This document shows positions 1-6,014 of a stretch of DNA of 6,884 nucleotides, piece after piece. Every line of letters starts with the position of its first letter. Position 1 is the first letter of the stretch. The stretch covers positions 1 through 6,884 of the forward strand of contig WGBL01000219.1 of NCBI GenBank assembly GCA_015494375.1, written 5' to 3'. The notes under the pieces were generated by a model that was not told the DNA's origin, searched no databases, and was given only the letters and a program-made list of their open reading frames with translations. This stretch comes from Hyphomicrobiales bacterium. GTDB lineage: Bacteria > Pseudomonadota > Alphaproteobacteria > Rhizobiales > S144-23. The position numbers and the translations under genes are program-made.

Positions 1-2214
1 GTCTGGCGCGGTGCGACGGCGCGCGGGGCCATTGCCGGTTTGCTCGCAGGCTTTGCCGTCTGGGCCTATACGCTCGTTCTGCCGTGGTTCACCGATGCGG
101 GCTGGATTTCAAAGGCGATACAACTCGAGGGGCCGTTCGGCCTCGGCTTTCTGCGGCCGCAAATGCTCTTCAATCTCCAGTTCGAGCCGCTCACCCATGG
201 CGTGATCTGGTCGCTGTTTGCCAACGTCCTGGCGTTCGTGACCTTCTCTCTCACGCGCCCCGCCAGGCCGATCGAGCGCCTGCAGGCCAGTGTCTTCGTC
301 CAGTCCGACTTCCCCGTCGCGCAATCGCCAGGAATGCGTCTCTGGCGCTCCTCGGTGACGGTCAGCGATCTTGAGCGCCTGGCCGCCCGCTATGTGGGCG
401 CCGAACGGGCGGCGCGCTCGTTCCGCGAGCATTTCGAGAGCCGCAACATGGGCGCCAATCCGAACACCGAGGCCGACCCCCAGACGCTGCGTTTTACCGA
501 GCATTTGCTCGCAAGCGCCATCGGCGCGGCCTCGTCGCGCCTCGTGCTTTCGCTGCTGCTCAAGCGCCACAATGTCGGTCATCGCTCGGCGCTCAAGCTG
601 CTCGACGACGCCTCGGAGGCGCTACAATACAACCGCGATCTCTTGCAATCGGCGCTTGATCAGGTGGACCAAGGCTTGAGCGTCTTTGACAAGGACTTGC
701 GCCTCATCTGTTGGAACAGGCAGTTTCGCGAGCTCCTGGGCCTGCCGCCTGAAGTGGGGCGCGTCGGCATGCCGCTCGACCGCATTTTGAGAAAGCTTGC
801 CGAGCGCGGCGACTTCGGCGGCGGTGATCTCGAGGCGCTCATTGCCGAGCGGATCGAGAAGCTGGCAACCCGAATGGAGCCGTTTCATGAGCGCCTGATG
901 GGCGGCCGGCGCGTGCTCGAGGTCCGCTCGAGCCCGATGCCCCAAGGGGGCTTTGTGGCCACCTTTAGCGACATCACTCAGCGCGTGGCGGCGGCCGATG
1001 CGCTGCGGCGTGCCAATGAGACCCTCGAGCGGCGGGTGCGTGAGCGCACGGCCGAGCTCACCAAGGTCAATCGGGCGCTTGCCGAGGCCAAGGCCAAGGC
1101 CGATCAGGCCAATCTCGACAAAACCCGCTTTCTCGCCGCCGCCAGCCACGACATCCTGCAGCCGCTCAATGCGGCGCGCCTTTATGCGACAAGCCTTGTC
1201 GAGCGTGAAAAGGATTCTGAGAACCGCAGGCTCGCAGCCAACATCGATGCCTCGCTCGAGGCGGTCGAGGAAATCCTCGCCGCACTCCTCGATATCTCAC
1301 GGCTCGATGCGGGCGCCATGCAGCCCGAGCCCGCGCGCATAGCGTTGAGCGACCTCTTCGAGCGCTTGCGGCTCGAGTTTGCCCCTTTGGCCGACGAAAA
1401 GGGCCTCAGCTTGCGGATCATGCCGACGCGCCTCTGGGTGCGCTCCGATCGCCGGCTGCTCAGGCGCATGCTTCAGAACTATCTATCGAATGCCATCAAG
1501 TACACCGAGTGCGGGCGCGTGACACTCGGATGCAGGCGGCGCGGCGATGAGGTGGAGATCCAGGTCTGGGATACAGGCATCGGCATCCCCGAGGACGAGC
1601 AGCCGCTTGTCTTCGAGGAGTTTCGCCGCCTGCATGACAAGCGCTCGGGCGCGCGCGGGCTCGGCCTCGGGCTGTCCATCGTCCAGCGCATCGCCCGCGT
1701 GCTCGGGCACGAGATCGGCGTACGCTCGGAGCCCGGTCGCGGCTCCATGTTCTTTGTCAGGCTCGCGCGTGTGGCGGCTCCCTCGGTTGAAGAGGTGCCC
1801 CGGGAGCGGGCGGGCGCAGGCCAGACAATGAGCGGCTCGCTCGCCCTTTGCATCGACAATGAGCCGCGGATCGTCGAGAGCATGGCGACGCTCTTGAACA
1901 ATTGGGGCTGTGAGGTGATAACCGCGCTCGGTATCCGCGAGGCGCTCGAGGCGGTTGAGGCGGAGGGGCGCGCACCCGACATGGTGCTGGCCGACTATCA
2001 TCTCGACGATGGCACGGGGCTCGAGGCCGTCTCGGCGCTCTGGGAGCGGACGAAAAGGGAAATTCCGGCCGTCATCATCACGGCAGACCATTCGCCTGAG
2101 CTCGAGCGGGAGATCCGCCGTCGCGGCCTCGCCCTCTTGCGCAAGCCGCTCAAGCCCGCTCAGTTGCGCGCACTCATGGCCCAGTGTCAGCAGGCCCGCG
2201 CCGCCGCGGAATAG
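1..2214 (+). CDS. Symporter-fused hybrid sensor histidine kinase (SSS-PAS-HisKA-HATPase-REC), 5' end outside window
   Basis: The frame is open from the first base, so the true start and most of the transporter domain lie upstream. The 737 visible codons (numbered from base 1) begin with two membrane segments, about codons 11-31 and 67-85, resembling the end of a sodium/solute symporter as in CbrA-like kinases. A STAC-like linker follows around 118-145, then a PAS_7-type sensor domain at about 214-326 and a coiled coil at about 327-375. The HisKA phospho-acceptor is His383 in ASHDILQP. The ATPase domain has an N-box with Asn493/Asn497 (NYLSNAIKYT), a G1 box at Asp524 (DTGIGI) and a G2 box at 553-557 (GLGLG). 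The C-terminal receiver has Asp619/Glu621, phospho-acceptor Asp665, Thr694 and Lys715, so all key residues for autophosphorylation and phosphotransfer are intact. It probably sits in the inner membrane and senses or transports a small solute. The ligand and the downstream regulator cannot be read here, and no response-regulator gene is adjacent downstream. Confidence 0.93.
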   Translation, partial: VWRGATARGAIAGLLAGFAVWAYTLVLPWFTDAGWISKAIQLEGPFGLGFLRPQMLFNLQFEPLTHGVIWSLFANVLAFVTFSLTRPARPIERLQASVFVQSDFPVAQSPGMRLWRSSVTVSDLERLAARYVGAERAARSFREHFESRNMGANPNTEADPQTLRFTEHLLASAIGAASSRLVLSLLLKRHNVGHRSALKLLDDASEALQYNRDLLQSALDQVDQGLSVFDKDLRLICWNRQFRELLGLPPEVGRVGMPLDRILRKLAERGDFGGGDLEALIAERIEKLATRMEPFHERLMGGRRVLEVRSSPMPQGGFVATFSDITQRVAAADALRRANETLERRVRERTAELTKVNRALAEAKAKADQANLDKTRFLAAASHDILQPLNAARLYATSLVEREKDSENRRLAANIDASLEAVEEILAALLDISRLDAGAMQPEPARIALSDLFERLRLEFAPLADEKGLSLRIMPTRLWVRSDRRLLRRMLQNYLSNAIKYTECGRVTLGCRRRGDEVEIQVWDTGIGIPEDEQPLVFEEFRRLHDKRSGARGLGLGLSIVQRIARVLGHEIGVRSEPGRGSMFFVRLARVAAPSVEEVPRERAGAGQTMSGSLALCIDNEPRIVESMATLLNNWGCEVITALGIREALEAVEAEGRAPDMVLADYHLDDGTGLEAVSALWERTKREIPAVIITADHSPELEREIRRRGLALLRKPLKPAQLRALMAQCQQARAAAE

Positions 2215-2219
2215 GCTGG

Positions 2220-2241
2220 CCCGGGGAGAGGCAGCCCCGGG
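2220..2241 (+). terminator. G+C-rich hairpin after the kinase gene, possible terminator
   Basis: Six bases after the kinase stop codon, CCCGGGG (2220-2226) can pair with CCCCGGG (2235-2241) across an 8-base loop. The position suits a transcription terminator for the kinase transcript. There is no T-run after the stem, so an intrinsic terminator is only possible and the call rests on position and pairing. Confidence 0.35.
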
Positions 2242-2461
2242 GAGGGGGCGCTGCTGTCTGGTTCAATCGCCAAAGGCTCCGCCCAAGCTGCTTGTTCGCA
2301 AGCCGACTCAGCCGATCTGCGATTGCGTGGACATGATCCGATCGGTTTGCAGCCCGGCTCCTCCGCTGCAGCTTCTCTCTGTCACTCCTCCCCCACTTTT
2401 CATGCCACCTGCACCGTCTCGTACCAAGGCTGGATCGACCGCTCCGGCTGGTCAGAAGGTT

Positions 2462-2487
2462 CTGGTCGGGCGTCAATCCCCGACCAG
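2462..2487 (+). other. Perfect 9-bp stem-loop ahead of the mini-ORF
   Basis: CTGGTCGGG (2462-2470) is perfectly complementary to CCCGACCAG (2479-2487), leaving an 8-base loop. It ends 28 bases before the Shine-Dalgarno-like AGGAAGG of the small ORF at 2530. It could be a transcript hairpin, such as an attenuator or factor-dependent terminator, or an operator. No T-tract follows. The pairing is seen directly; any role is inferred. Confidence 0.4.
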
Positions 2488-2529
2488 GGCCAGGCATCAG
2501 CGTCCTTGCCAAACCAGGAAGGTCCATAC

Positions 2530-2619
2530 ATGACGTTGAAGAAAAAGAGGATGACGAAAAAGGGGATGACGAAAAAGGGGATGACGAAAAAGGGGATGAC
2601 GACGGAGAAAGAGCGATGA
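2530..2619 (+). CDS. Possible 29-residue lysine-rich MTKKG-repeat peptide
   Basis: An ATG at 2530 has a good ribosome-binding sequence, AGGAAGG at 2516-2522, with 7 bases of spacing. It opens a 29-codon frame ending in TGA. The peptide begins MTLKKKR, has three identical MTKKG units and ends MTTEKER. Ten lysines and two arginines make it strongly basic, with no signal peptide or membrane segment. The pattern recalls pentapeptide MxKDx-repeat proteins, but those usually carry a secretion signal and are longer, so this is an analogy rather than an assignment. The frame stays open upstream to 2323 without a convincing protein. The ribosome-binding site favours translation, while the low complexity and tiny size argue against a conserved gene. 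No function is assigned. Confidence 0.25.
   Translation: MTLKKKRMTKKGMTKKGMTKKGMTTEKER
2551..2595. repeat. Three perfect 15-bp tandem repeats (ATGACGAAAAAGGGG)
   Basis: Three identical 15-bp copies lie at 2551-2565, 2566-2580 and 2581-2595. They are flanked by degenerate ATGAC-starting segments at 2530 and 2596. The unit length is a multiple of three, so copy-number changes would keep the mini-ORF in frame. On the minus strand the same DNA reads as runs of Phe/Val/Ile/Pro, which explains a spurious hydrophobic frame there. Confidence 0.9.
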
Positions 2620-2805
2620 CGAGGACGTAGGTCGGCGGTGGTGGGAGCAGTCGGAGCAAGGGTCACGCGGTCAACCGGACAGCAGTGCCTACTTCGAAGG
2701 TTGCAGCCGTGTGGTGCTATGTGCCGTCCGCAAAGCCCATCGACGCGCAAAATACACTCCAACCACCCAAGGCCCGGCGCCCCCTGGCAGATCGTCGCGG
2801 GGCGC

Positions 2806-2835
2806 TTGACGGCCAGCGGCCAGGCGGCAAATACT
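2806..2835 (+). promoter_or_regulatory. Candidate sigma-70 promoter for the YeeE/YedE gene
   Basis: TTGACG (2806-2811) matches five of six -35 consensus bases and is followed after 18 bases by AATACT (2830-2835), four of six for the -10 box. Transcription would start near 2842, directly before the palindromic sites at 2846-2879 and about 290 bases ahead of the transporter start. That would give an unusually long leader containing the 14-bp repeats. It was recognised by eye, and such matches occur by chance in high-G+C DNA. Confidence 0.3.
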
Positions 2836-2845
2836 CAACAGTTGC

Positions 2846-2879
2846 CATTGCAATATGCGAATATTCGCAATATGCGAAT
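2846..2879. promoter_or_regulatory. Double operator-like palindrome
   Basis: The right site (2863-2879) is a perfect inverted repeat, ATTCGCA-ata-TGCGAAT. The left site (2846-2862) keeps the same spacing and right arm but has a degenerate left arm. The 13-mer GCAATATGCGAAT therefore recurs at 2850-2862 and 2867-2879 with a 17-bp period, and GCGAATATTCGC (2857-2868) forms a further 12-bp palindrome across the junction. This A+T-rich patch stands out from its surroundings. The size and ATTC...GAAT ends suit a dimeric helix-turn-helix repressor. Persulfide-sensing ArsR-family regulators (SqrR/BigR type) use ATTC-N8-GAAT-like sites and control sulfur transport genes; the spacing here is 9, so the match is only suggestive. 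Confidence 0.5.
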
Positions 2880-2931
2880 GTGCTGATGTGCGCAGTAAGC
2901 GGACAAATGAATTGACCGCAGTAGAGTGCAT

Positions 2932-3015
2932 GTGAGCCGGGCCAGCGGAACCGGGTCAGGTGAGCCGGGTCAGGTGAGCCGGGTCAAGTGAACCGGATAA
3001 AGTGAGCCCGGCAAA
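2932..3015. repeat. Six 14-bp degenerate tandem repeats (consensus GTGAGCCGGGTCAG)
   Basis: Units start at 2932, 2946, 2960, 2974, 2988 and 3002, each exactly 14 bp. The third and fourth differ by one base; the outer units are more degenerate. A 14-bp period is not a multiple of three, so the array is not coding. It lies between the operator-like site and the transporter start, in the probable 5' leader if the promoter above is right. Arrays like this can arise by slippage or bind a protein repeatedly along one face of the helix; neither can be told from the sequence. Confidence 0.85.
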
Positions 3016-3133
3016 GCGGCGCGCTGTGGGGCGTGCTCGGGGGTGCCTCGTCGGCAAGATCGGCGTTGGGGCGCCTCGATGATGTCGCTGATGGGAGCGG
3101 CTCACACACTTGCCGGGGGGAGGGTGAAAGGCG

Positions 3134-4240
3134 ATGGAAGAACTCAGGGCGCTTGTTGTCGAGAATGCGGGCCTCTATCTGGCACTCGGCGGGCTCGTCA
3201 TCGGTTTCATATTCGGCTTTGTGGTGCATACGACGAATTTCTGCACCATGGGCTCGATCTCCGACGTCCTGACGTTCGGCGATTCGCGCCGCCTGAGGGC
3301 ATGGTTGCTCGCAAGCGGCACGGCGCTCGCCGGGGCGCAACTGCTCATGGGCCTTGGTGTCGTCGATCTCGGCCAGTCGATGTATCTCGGCGCGATGCTC
3401 AACTGGCCGAGCCAGATCATCGGCGGCGTCATGTTCGGCTTCGGCATGGTCTTTGCCGGGGGCTGCGCGAGCCGCAATATCGCCCGGGTGGGCGGTGGCG
3501 ATTTGCGCTCGATTTTTGTGCTGATTTTCGTCGGGCTCTTTGCGTACATGACAATCGGCGGCATTCTCGCCCCGATGCGGGTCAATTTCGCCCAGGCCAC
3601 GGCGCTCGACCTTTCGCTGTTCGACATCGAGAACCAGGGGCTGGGCACGCTCGTCGGCCATGTGTTGTCGGTCGACGGCGAGATCGCAACGCGCGTCATT
3701 GCCGCTGCTCTGGTCGCCGCCATCCTGGTGTTCTGTTTCTCGCACAAGGGGTTTCGCACCTCGCCGCCCCATGTGATTGCGGGGGTCGTCATCGGCCTTT
3801 GTGTGGTCGCGGGCTGGGCGCTGACGGGCCTCGCCTACGACGAGTTCGCCGACAATCCCATTCGCCCAATCTCGCTCTCCTATGTGCGGCCGGCGGGCGA
3901 CACCATGGAGTACCTCACCCGCTACACGGCCCTTGGCCTGCCGGGCTTCGGGGTCATGACGGTGTTCGGCGCACTGCTCGGCTCGTTCATCGCCTCGATG
4001 ATGCAAGGTGATTTCAAGCTCACCACGTTTGCGGGCAAGGGCGATACGTTGCGCAACATGTTCGGTGCCGCGCTCATGGGCATCGGCGGCGTCATGGCAC
4101 TCGGCTGCACCATCGGCCAGGCGATCACCGGCTTCTCGACGCTTGCCGCCGGCTCGCTCATCACCTTCGCCGCCATCGTGGTGGGCGGCATCTTCGGCAT
4201 GAAGTTCCTCGAGCGCATGCTTTTGGCCGAGGCCGGCTAG
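3134..4240 (+). CDS. YeeE/YedE (TsuA-like) family sulfur-compound transporter
   Basis: This 368-residue polytopic membrane protein contains two sulf_transp (DUF395) halves in one chain. About nine hydrophobic segments are visible, roughly 14-32, 56-76, 95-111, 127-147, 188-203, 214-236, 268-290, 310-328 and 338-360. The family's conserved cysteines are present: Cys37 in NFCTMG, Cys111 in AGGCASRN and Cys325 in LGCTIGQ. In the studied homologue TsuA such cysteines pass thiosulfate through the pore by S-H...S contacts, so import of thiosulfate or a related sulfur species is the likely role. Exact substrate is not shown by the sequence. The ATG at 3134 was chosen because GGAGG lies about 10 bases upstream (3119-3123) and the N-terminus fits the family. 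No TusA-like sulfur carrier is next to it. It converges on the cytochrome genes. An operator-like site lies about 255 bases upstream. Confidence 0.93.
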   Translation: MEELRALVVENAGLYLALGGLVIGFIFGFVVHTTNFCTMGSISDVLTFGDSRRLRAWLLASGTALAGAQLLMGLGVVDLGQSMYLGAMLNWPSQIIGGVMFGFGMVFAGGCASRNIARVGGGDLRSIFVLIFVGLFAYMTIGGILAPMRVNFAQATALDLSLFDIENQGLGTLVGHVLSVDGEIATRVIAAALVAAILVFCFSHKGFRTSPPHVIAGVVIGLCVVAGWALTGLAYDEFADNPIRPISLSYVRPAGDTMEYLTRYTALGLPGFGVMTVFGALLGSFIASMMQGDFKLTTFAGKGDTLRNMFGAALMGIGGVMALGCTIGQAITGFSTLAAGSLITFAAIVVGGIFGMKFLERMLLAEAG

Positions 4241-4263
4241 CCCTCGCGCGATGCTTGCTCAAT

Positions 4264-4278
4264 GCGGGCCTTGCCCGC
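4264..4278. terminator. Short hairpin between convergent genes
   Basis: GCGGGC (4264-4269) and GCCCGC (4273-4278) form a 6-bp stem with a 3-base loop, 23 bases after the transporter stop. Its symmetry could serve both the transporter and the convergent cytochrome transcript. No T-run is present, so this is a weak terminator call. The rest of 4241-4370 shows nothing else. Confidence 0.3.
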
Positions 4279-4370
4279 CTCGTCCCCCATTTGAAGCCTT
4301 GCCCAGTCCACGCCCTACCCAAGCCGCGGCGGGGTTGCGCGATTGCCTACCTGGCTCAGCGCCGCGACTG

Positions 4371-5336
4371 TTAGCGCCGTGGCCGCTCGGGCCCGGCGAT
4401 GGCAGGCAATGACTTGAGATAGGCGGCAATCGCCGCGCGATCGGCCGCAGGCAGCTTGGCGAGGTTCTCCTGAACCTCGACCATGGCGCCGCCGAAGCTG
4501 TCGAACGAGGGCGTGAGCCCGGTCTCGAGCGCATAGGCGATGTCCTTGGCGGACCAGTTGGCAAGCCCTTTGGGATGTTGGGTGATGTTGGGCACCCATC
4601 CCTTGCCGTCGGGCGAGGGGCCGCCCGCCAGATACTGGCTCTTGATAAAGCCGCCCAGGAGATTGCGCGGGGTGTGGCACTCGCCGCAATGGCCGGGCCC
4701 ATCGACGAGGTAACGGCCGTGCTCCTCGAGGGCGCTTCGGTCCGGTCGCGGGCGAAAGCCGTCTTCTTCGAAGAACAGGAGCTTCCAGAGCCCGAGTCCG
4801 CGCCGCCAACGGAGCGGCAGAGCAAGCTCATGAGCCGGCGCTCGGGCGCGGATGGGGGGCAGCGTCTTGAGATAGGCGAAAAGATCGAGCACGTCCTCGG
4901 TTCGCATAAGGCGATAAGAAGTGTAGGGAAATGCCGGGTAGTAGTGCCGGCCGTCGGGCGCCACGCCGCGTTTGAGGGCGTTGACGAAATCCTTGGCCGT
5001 CCAGGTGCCGATCCCGGTCTCCCGGTCGGGCGAGATATTGGGCGCATAGAAGGTGCCGAAGGGTGTCTTGAGGCAGCGCCCGCCCGCCAGTCGCTTCTTG
5101 TAAGTTTCCTTGTCTTCGCCCTCTTTTTCTCTTGGGCGGTCGCAGCGCCTTTCCGACGCCGCGCCATGGCAAGAGCCGCATCCCCCCGCCCAGAACATCC
5201 GCTCGCCGTTGGCGAGATCGGGAGTGTGGGCCGGCAGCGAGGCGATCGTGCTCGGCGCCGTCAGCAGAGAGAAGGCGCTTCCCCCAACGCCGGCCAAGAG
5301 CACGAGCCCGATAAGGAGATTCCGCATGCGCCACAT
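4371..5336 (-). CDS. Diheme cytochrome c, exported
   Basis: The 321-residue protein has an N-terminal hydrophobic helix (about 6-25) that acts as signal peptide or membrane anchor, then two cytochrome c domains. Heme sites are CGSCH at 53-57 and CGECH at 217-221. Likely distal methionines are Met144 (SYRLM) and Met285 (GGAMVEV). Each domain has the APNIS/VPNIT segment and ends in AYLK, as in the cytochrome subunits of alcohol and related dehydrogenases and stand-alone diheme carriers. It should transfer electrons in the periplasm; the donor is unknown. Unusual is a charged stretch between Cys65 and Cys88 (rich in Glu, Lys and Arg) directly after heme 1, with two extra cysteines. The open frame runs back to 5537, but that part is not protein-like. 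Start codon 5336 was chosen; ATG 5327, three codons later with AGG 10 bases upstream, is equally possible. Class II cytochrome gene lies 219 bases upstream on the same strand. Confidence 0.9.
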   Translation of the reverse strand: MWRMRNLLIGLVLLAGVGGSAFSLLTAPSTIASLPAHTPDLANGERMFWAGGCGSCHGAASERRCDRPREKEGEDKETYKKRLAGGRCLKTPFGTFYAPNISPDRETGIGTWTAKDFVNALKRGVAPDGRHYYPAFPYTSYRLMRTEDVLDLFAYLKTLPPIRARAPAHELALPLRWRRGLGLWKLLFFEEDGFRPRPDRSALEEHGRYLVDGPGHCGECHTPRNLLGGFIKSQYLAGGPSPDGKGWVPNITQHPKGLANWSAKDIAYALETGLTPSFDSFGGAMVEVQENLAKLPAADRAAIAAYLKSLPAIAGPERPRR

Positions 5337-5346
5337 ACCTGGGAAC

Positions 5347-5370
5347 AGATAAGGCGGGAGATAAGGCGAG
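5347..5370. repeat. 12-bp direct repeat upstream of the diheme cytochrome start
   Basis: AGATAAGGCGGG (5347-5358) and AGATAAGGCGAG (5359-5370) are head-to-tail copies with one mismatch. They begin 11 bases upstream of the proposed ATG at 5336. The position allows a regulator-binding or leader role for the cytochrome gene, but two copies could also be a chance duplication. Confidence 0.5.
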
Positions 5371-5474
5371 ACCACGCCCGTCGCCAACTTGCGGGGCTCT
5401 CGAGCCGGCCATGCGCGCAGGCAGGGCCTTGCCCTGTCACCACGCGCTTGGTCTAGCCCGCCCGGCGGCCGGCC

Positions 5475-5488
5475 GTGCGGGCCCGCAC
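5475..5488. repeat. 14-bp perfect palindrome between the cytochrome genes
   Basis: GTGCGGGCCCGCAC is fully self-complementary and lies 67 bases after the class II cytochrome stop. With no loop it is a better DNA-binding or cruciform candidate than an RNA terminator. A second small hairpin, CAGGGC-ctt-GCCCTG, is at 5422-5436. In DNA this G+C-rich such palindromes can be fortuitous. Apart from these and the direct repeat at 5347-5370, the gap 5337-5555 shows nothing more. Confidence 0.35.
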
Positions 5489-5555
5489 CCCTCGGCAGAC
5501 GGGACGGCCCGCGGCCCTGCCGGAGCCGGGGCAACAACGCTCAAGATCTCAGTTG

Positions 5556-6014
5556 TCAGTTGTCCTCGAGTCGGAAATCCTTGTGGCAGGCCTTGCAATT
5601 CTCGGTGAGCTTGACAAAGGCGCCCTTGAGAGCGTCGGGCCCATTGCCGGCCACCGAAGCGCCGGCCTTGGCGTCCTTCTCGAGCGAAGCGGCCAGCTTT
5701 TGAAAGCGGGCCATATCCTCCCAGATGGCATCGGCAGCCTTGGAATCGGGGTCGCCCGCACTGTCTTCAGGAAAGAGCTTGACGAACTTGGCCGGCACAC
5801 CGGCGATGGTCTCCATGGCGGCCACTGCAGCGGCGGCGTCATAGGGCACCTTGCCCTGGAGCATCTCGCCCATGGTCTTGGTGGCCTTGCCGACTGATTT
5901 CATGAGTTTCTGGCGTTCTTTGATGACGTCCTCCTGGGCAAGGCCCGGCGCAACGGGCCCCACGGCAAGCCCCATCCCCACGACCAAAAGAAGCAATCTT
6001 CTCAATTGTTTCAT
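5556..6014 (-). CDS. Class II cytochrome c (c-556 type), secreted
   Basis: The 152-residue precursor has a classic signal peptide (KQLRR, then a leucine/valine-rich core) with a probable cut after Ala26 in GLA-QE. The mature part of about 126 residues fits a four-helix-bundle cytochrome. The single heme site CKACH is at 140-144, near the C-terminus, as in class II cytochromes c. The first helix carries IKERQKLMKS, with Met38 placed like the sixth heme ligand of low-spin cytochrome c-556. Cytochromes c' proper have an open sixth site, so an electron-transfer role is more likely than gas binding. ATG at 6014 is preceded by two tandem GGGAGAA ribosome-binding-like blocks (reverse complement of 6020-6026 and 6027-6033), the nearer with 5-base spacing. 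Frame extension up to 6362 lacks a protein-like sequence and would bury the signal peptide. It is upstream of, and co-oriented with, the diheme cytochrome. Confidence 0.93.
   Translation of the reverse strand: MKQLRRLLLLVVGMGLAVGPVAPGLAQEDVIKERQKLMKSVGKATKTMGEMLQGKVPYDAAAAVAAMETIAGVPAKFVKLFPEDSAGDPDSKAADAIWEDMARFQKLAASLEKDAKAGASVAGNGPDALKGAFVKLTENCKACHKDFRLEDN

Larger units (their letters stand above)
2215..3133. other. Long repeat-rich intergenic region
   Basis: About 920 bases separate the kinase from the transporter. Open frames of 60-160 codons exist on both strands, but none gives a recognisable protein, and translated composition changes abruptly across the low-complexity repeat. The interval instead holds separate non-coding-looking elements, annotated individually: hairpins at 2220-2241 and 2462-2487, a 15-bp tandem repeat with a mini-ORF at 2530-2619, a possible promoter at 2806-2835, a double palindromic site at 2846-2879, and a 14-bp tandem array at 2932-3015. 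I found no tRNA, transposase remnant or CRISPR-like array. The segments 2242-2461 and 2620-2805 hold nothing I can name. Confidence 0.6.

Noticed and set aside
2400..2762. Minus-strand frame with a repeated VIPFF hydrophobic segment that could look like a membrane protein
   Set aside because: The hydrophobic run is only the reverse reading of the three 15-bp repeats, and the flanks look random. No convincing ribosome-binding site was seen.
2551..3015. Tandem repeats considered as a CRISPR array
   Set aside because: Units are 14-15 bp, directly adjacent and without unique spacers, and no cas gene is present.
2984..4006. A 340-codon minus-strand open frame opposite the transporter gene
   Set aside because: Its translation is rich in His, Arg, Glu and Asp with no recognisable fold. 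It mirrors the high-G+C codon pattern of the plus-strand membrane protein, which has family motifs.
4259..5167. A 302-codon minus-strand frame overlapping the diheme cytochrome
   Set aside because: It is a shifted-frame shadow, rich in Arg, Ser and Pro, without motifs. The true frame carries both CxxCH sites.
4575..5456. A 293-codon plus-strand open frame across the diheme cytochrome
   Set aside because: It is antisense to a gene with two clear heme motifs and conserved spacing; the translation shows no domain.
5551..5564. Tandem AGTTGTC duplication at the class II cytochrome stop codon
   Set aside because: Only two 7-bp copies; easily a chance slippage event with no sign of function.
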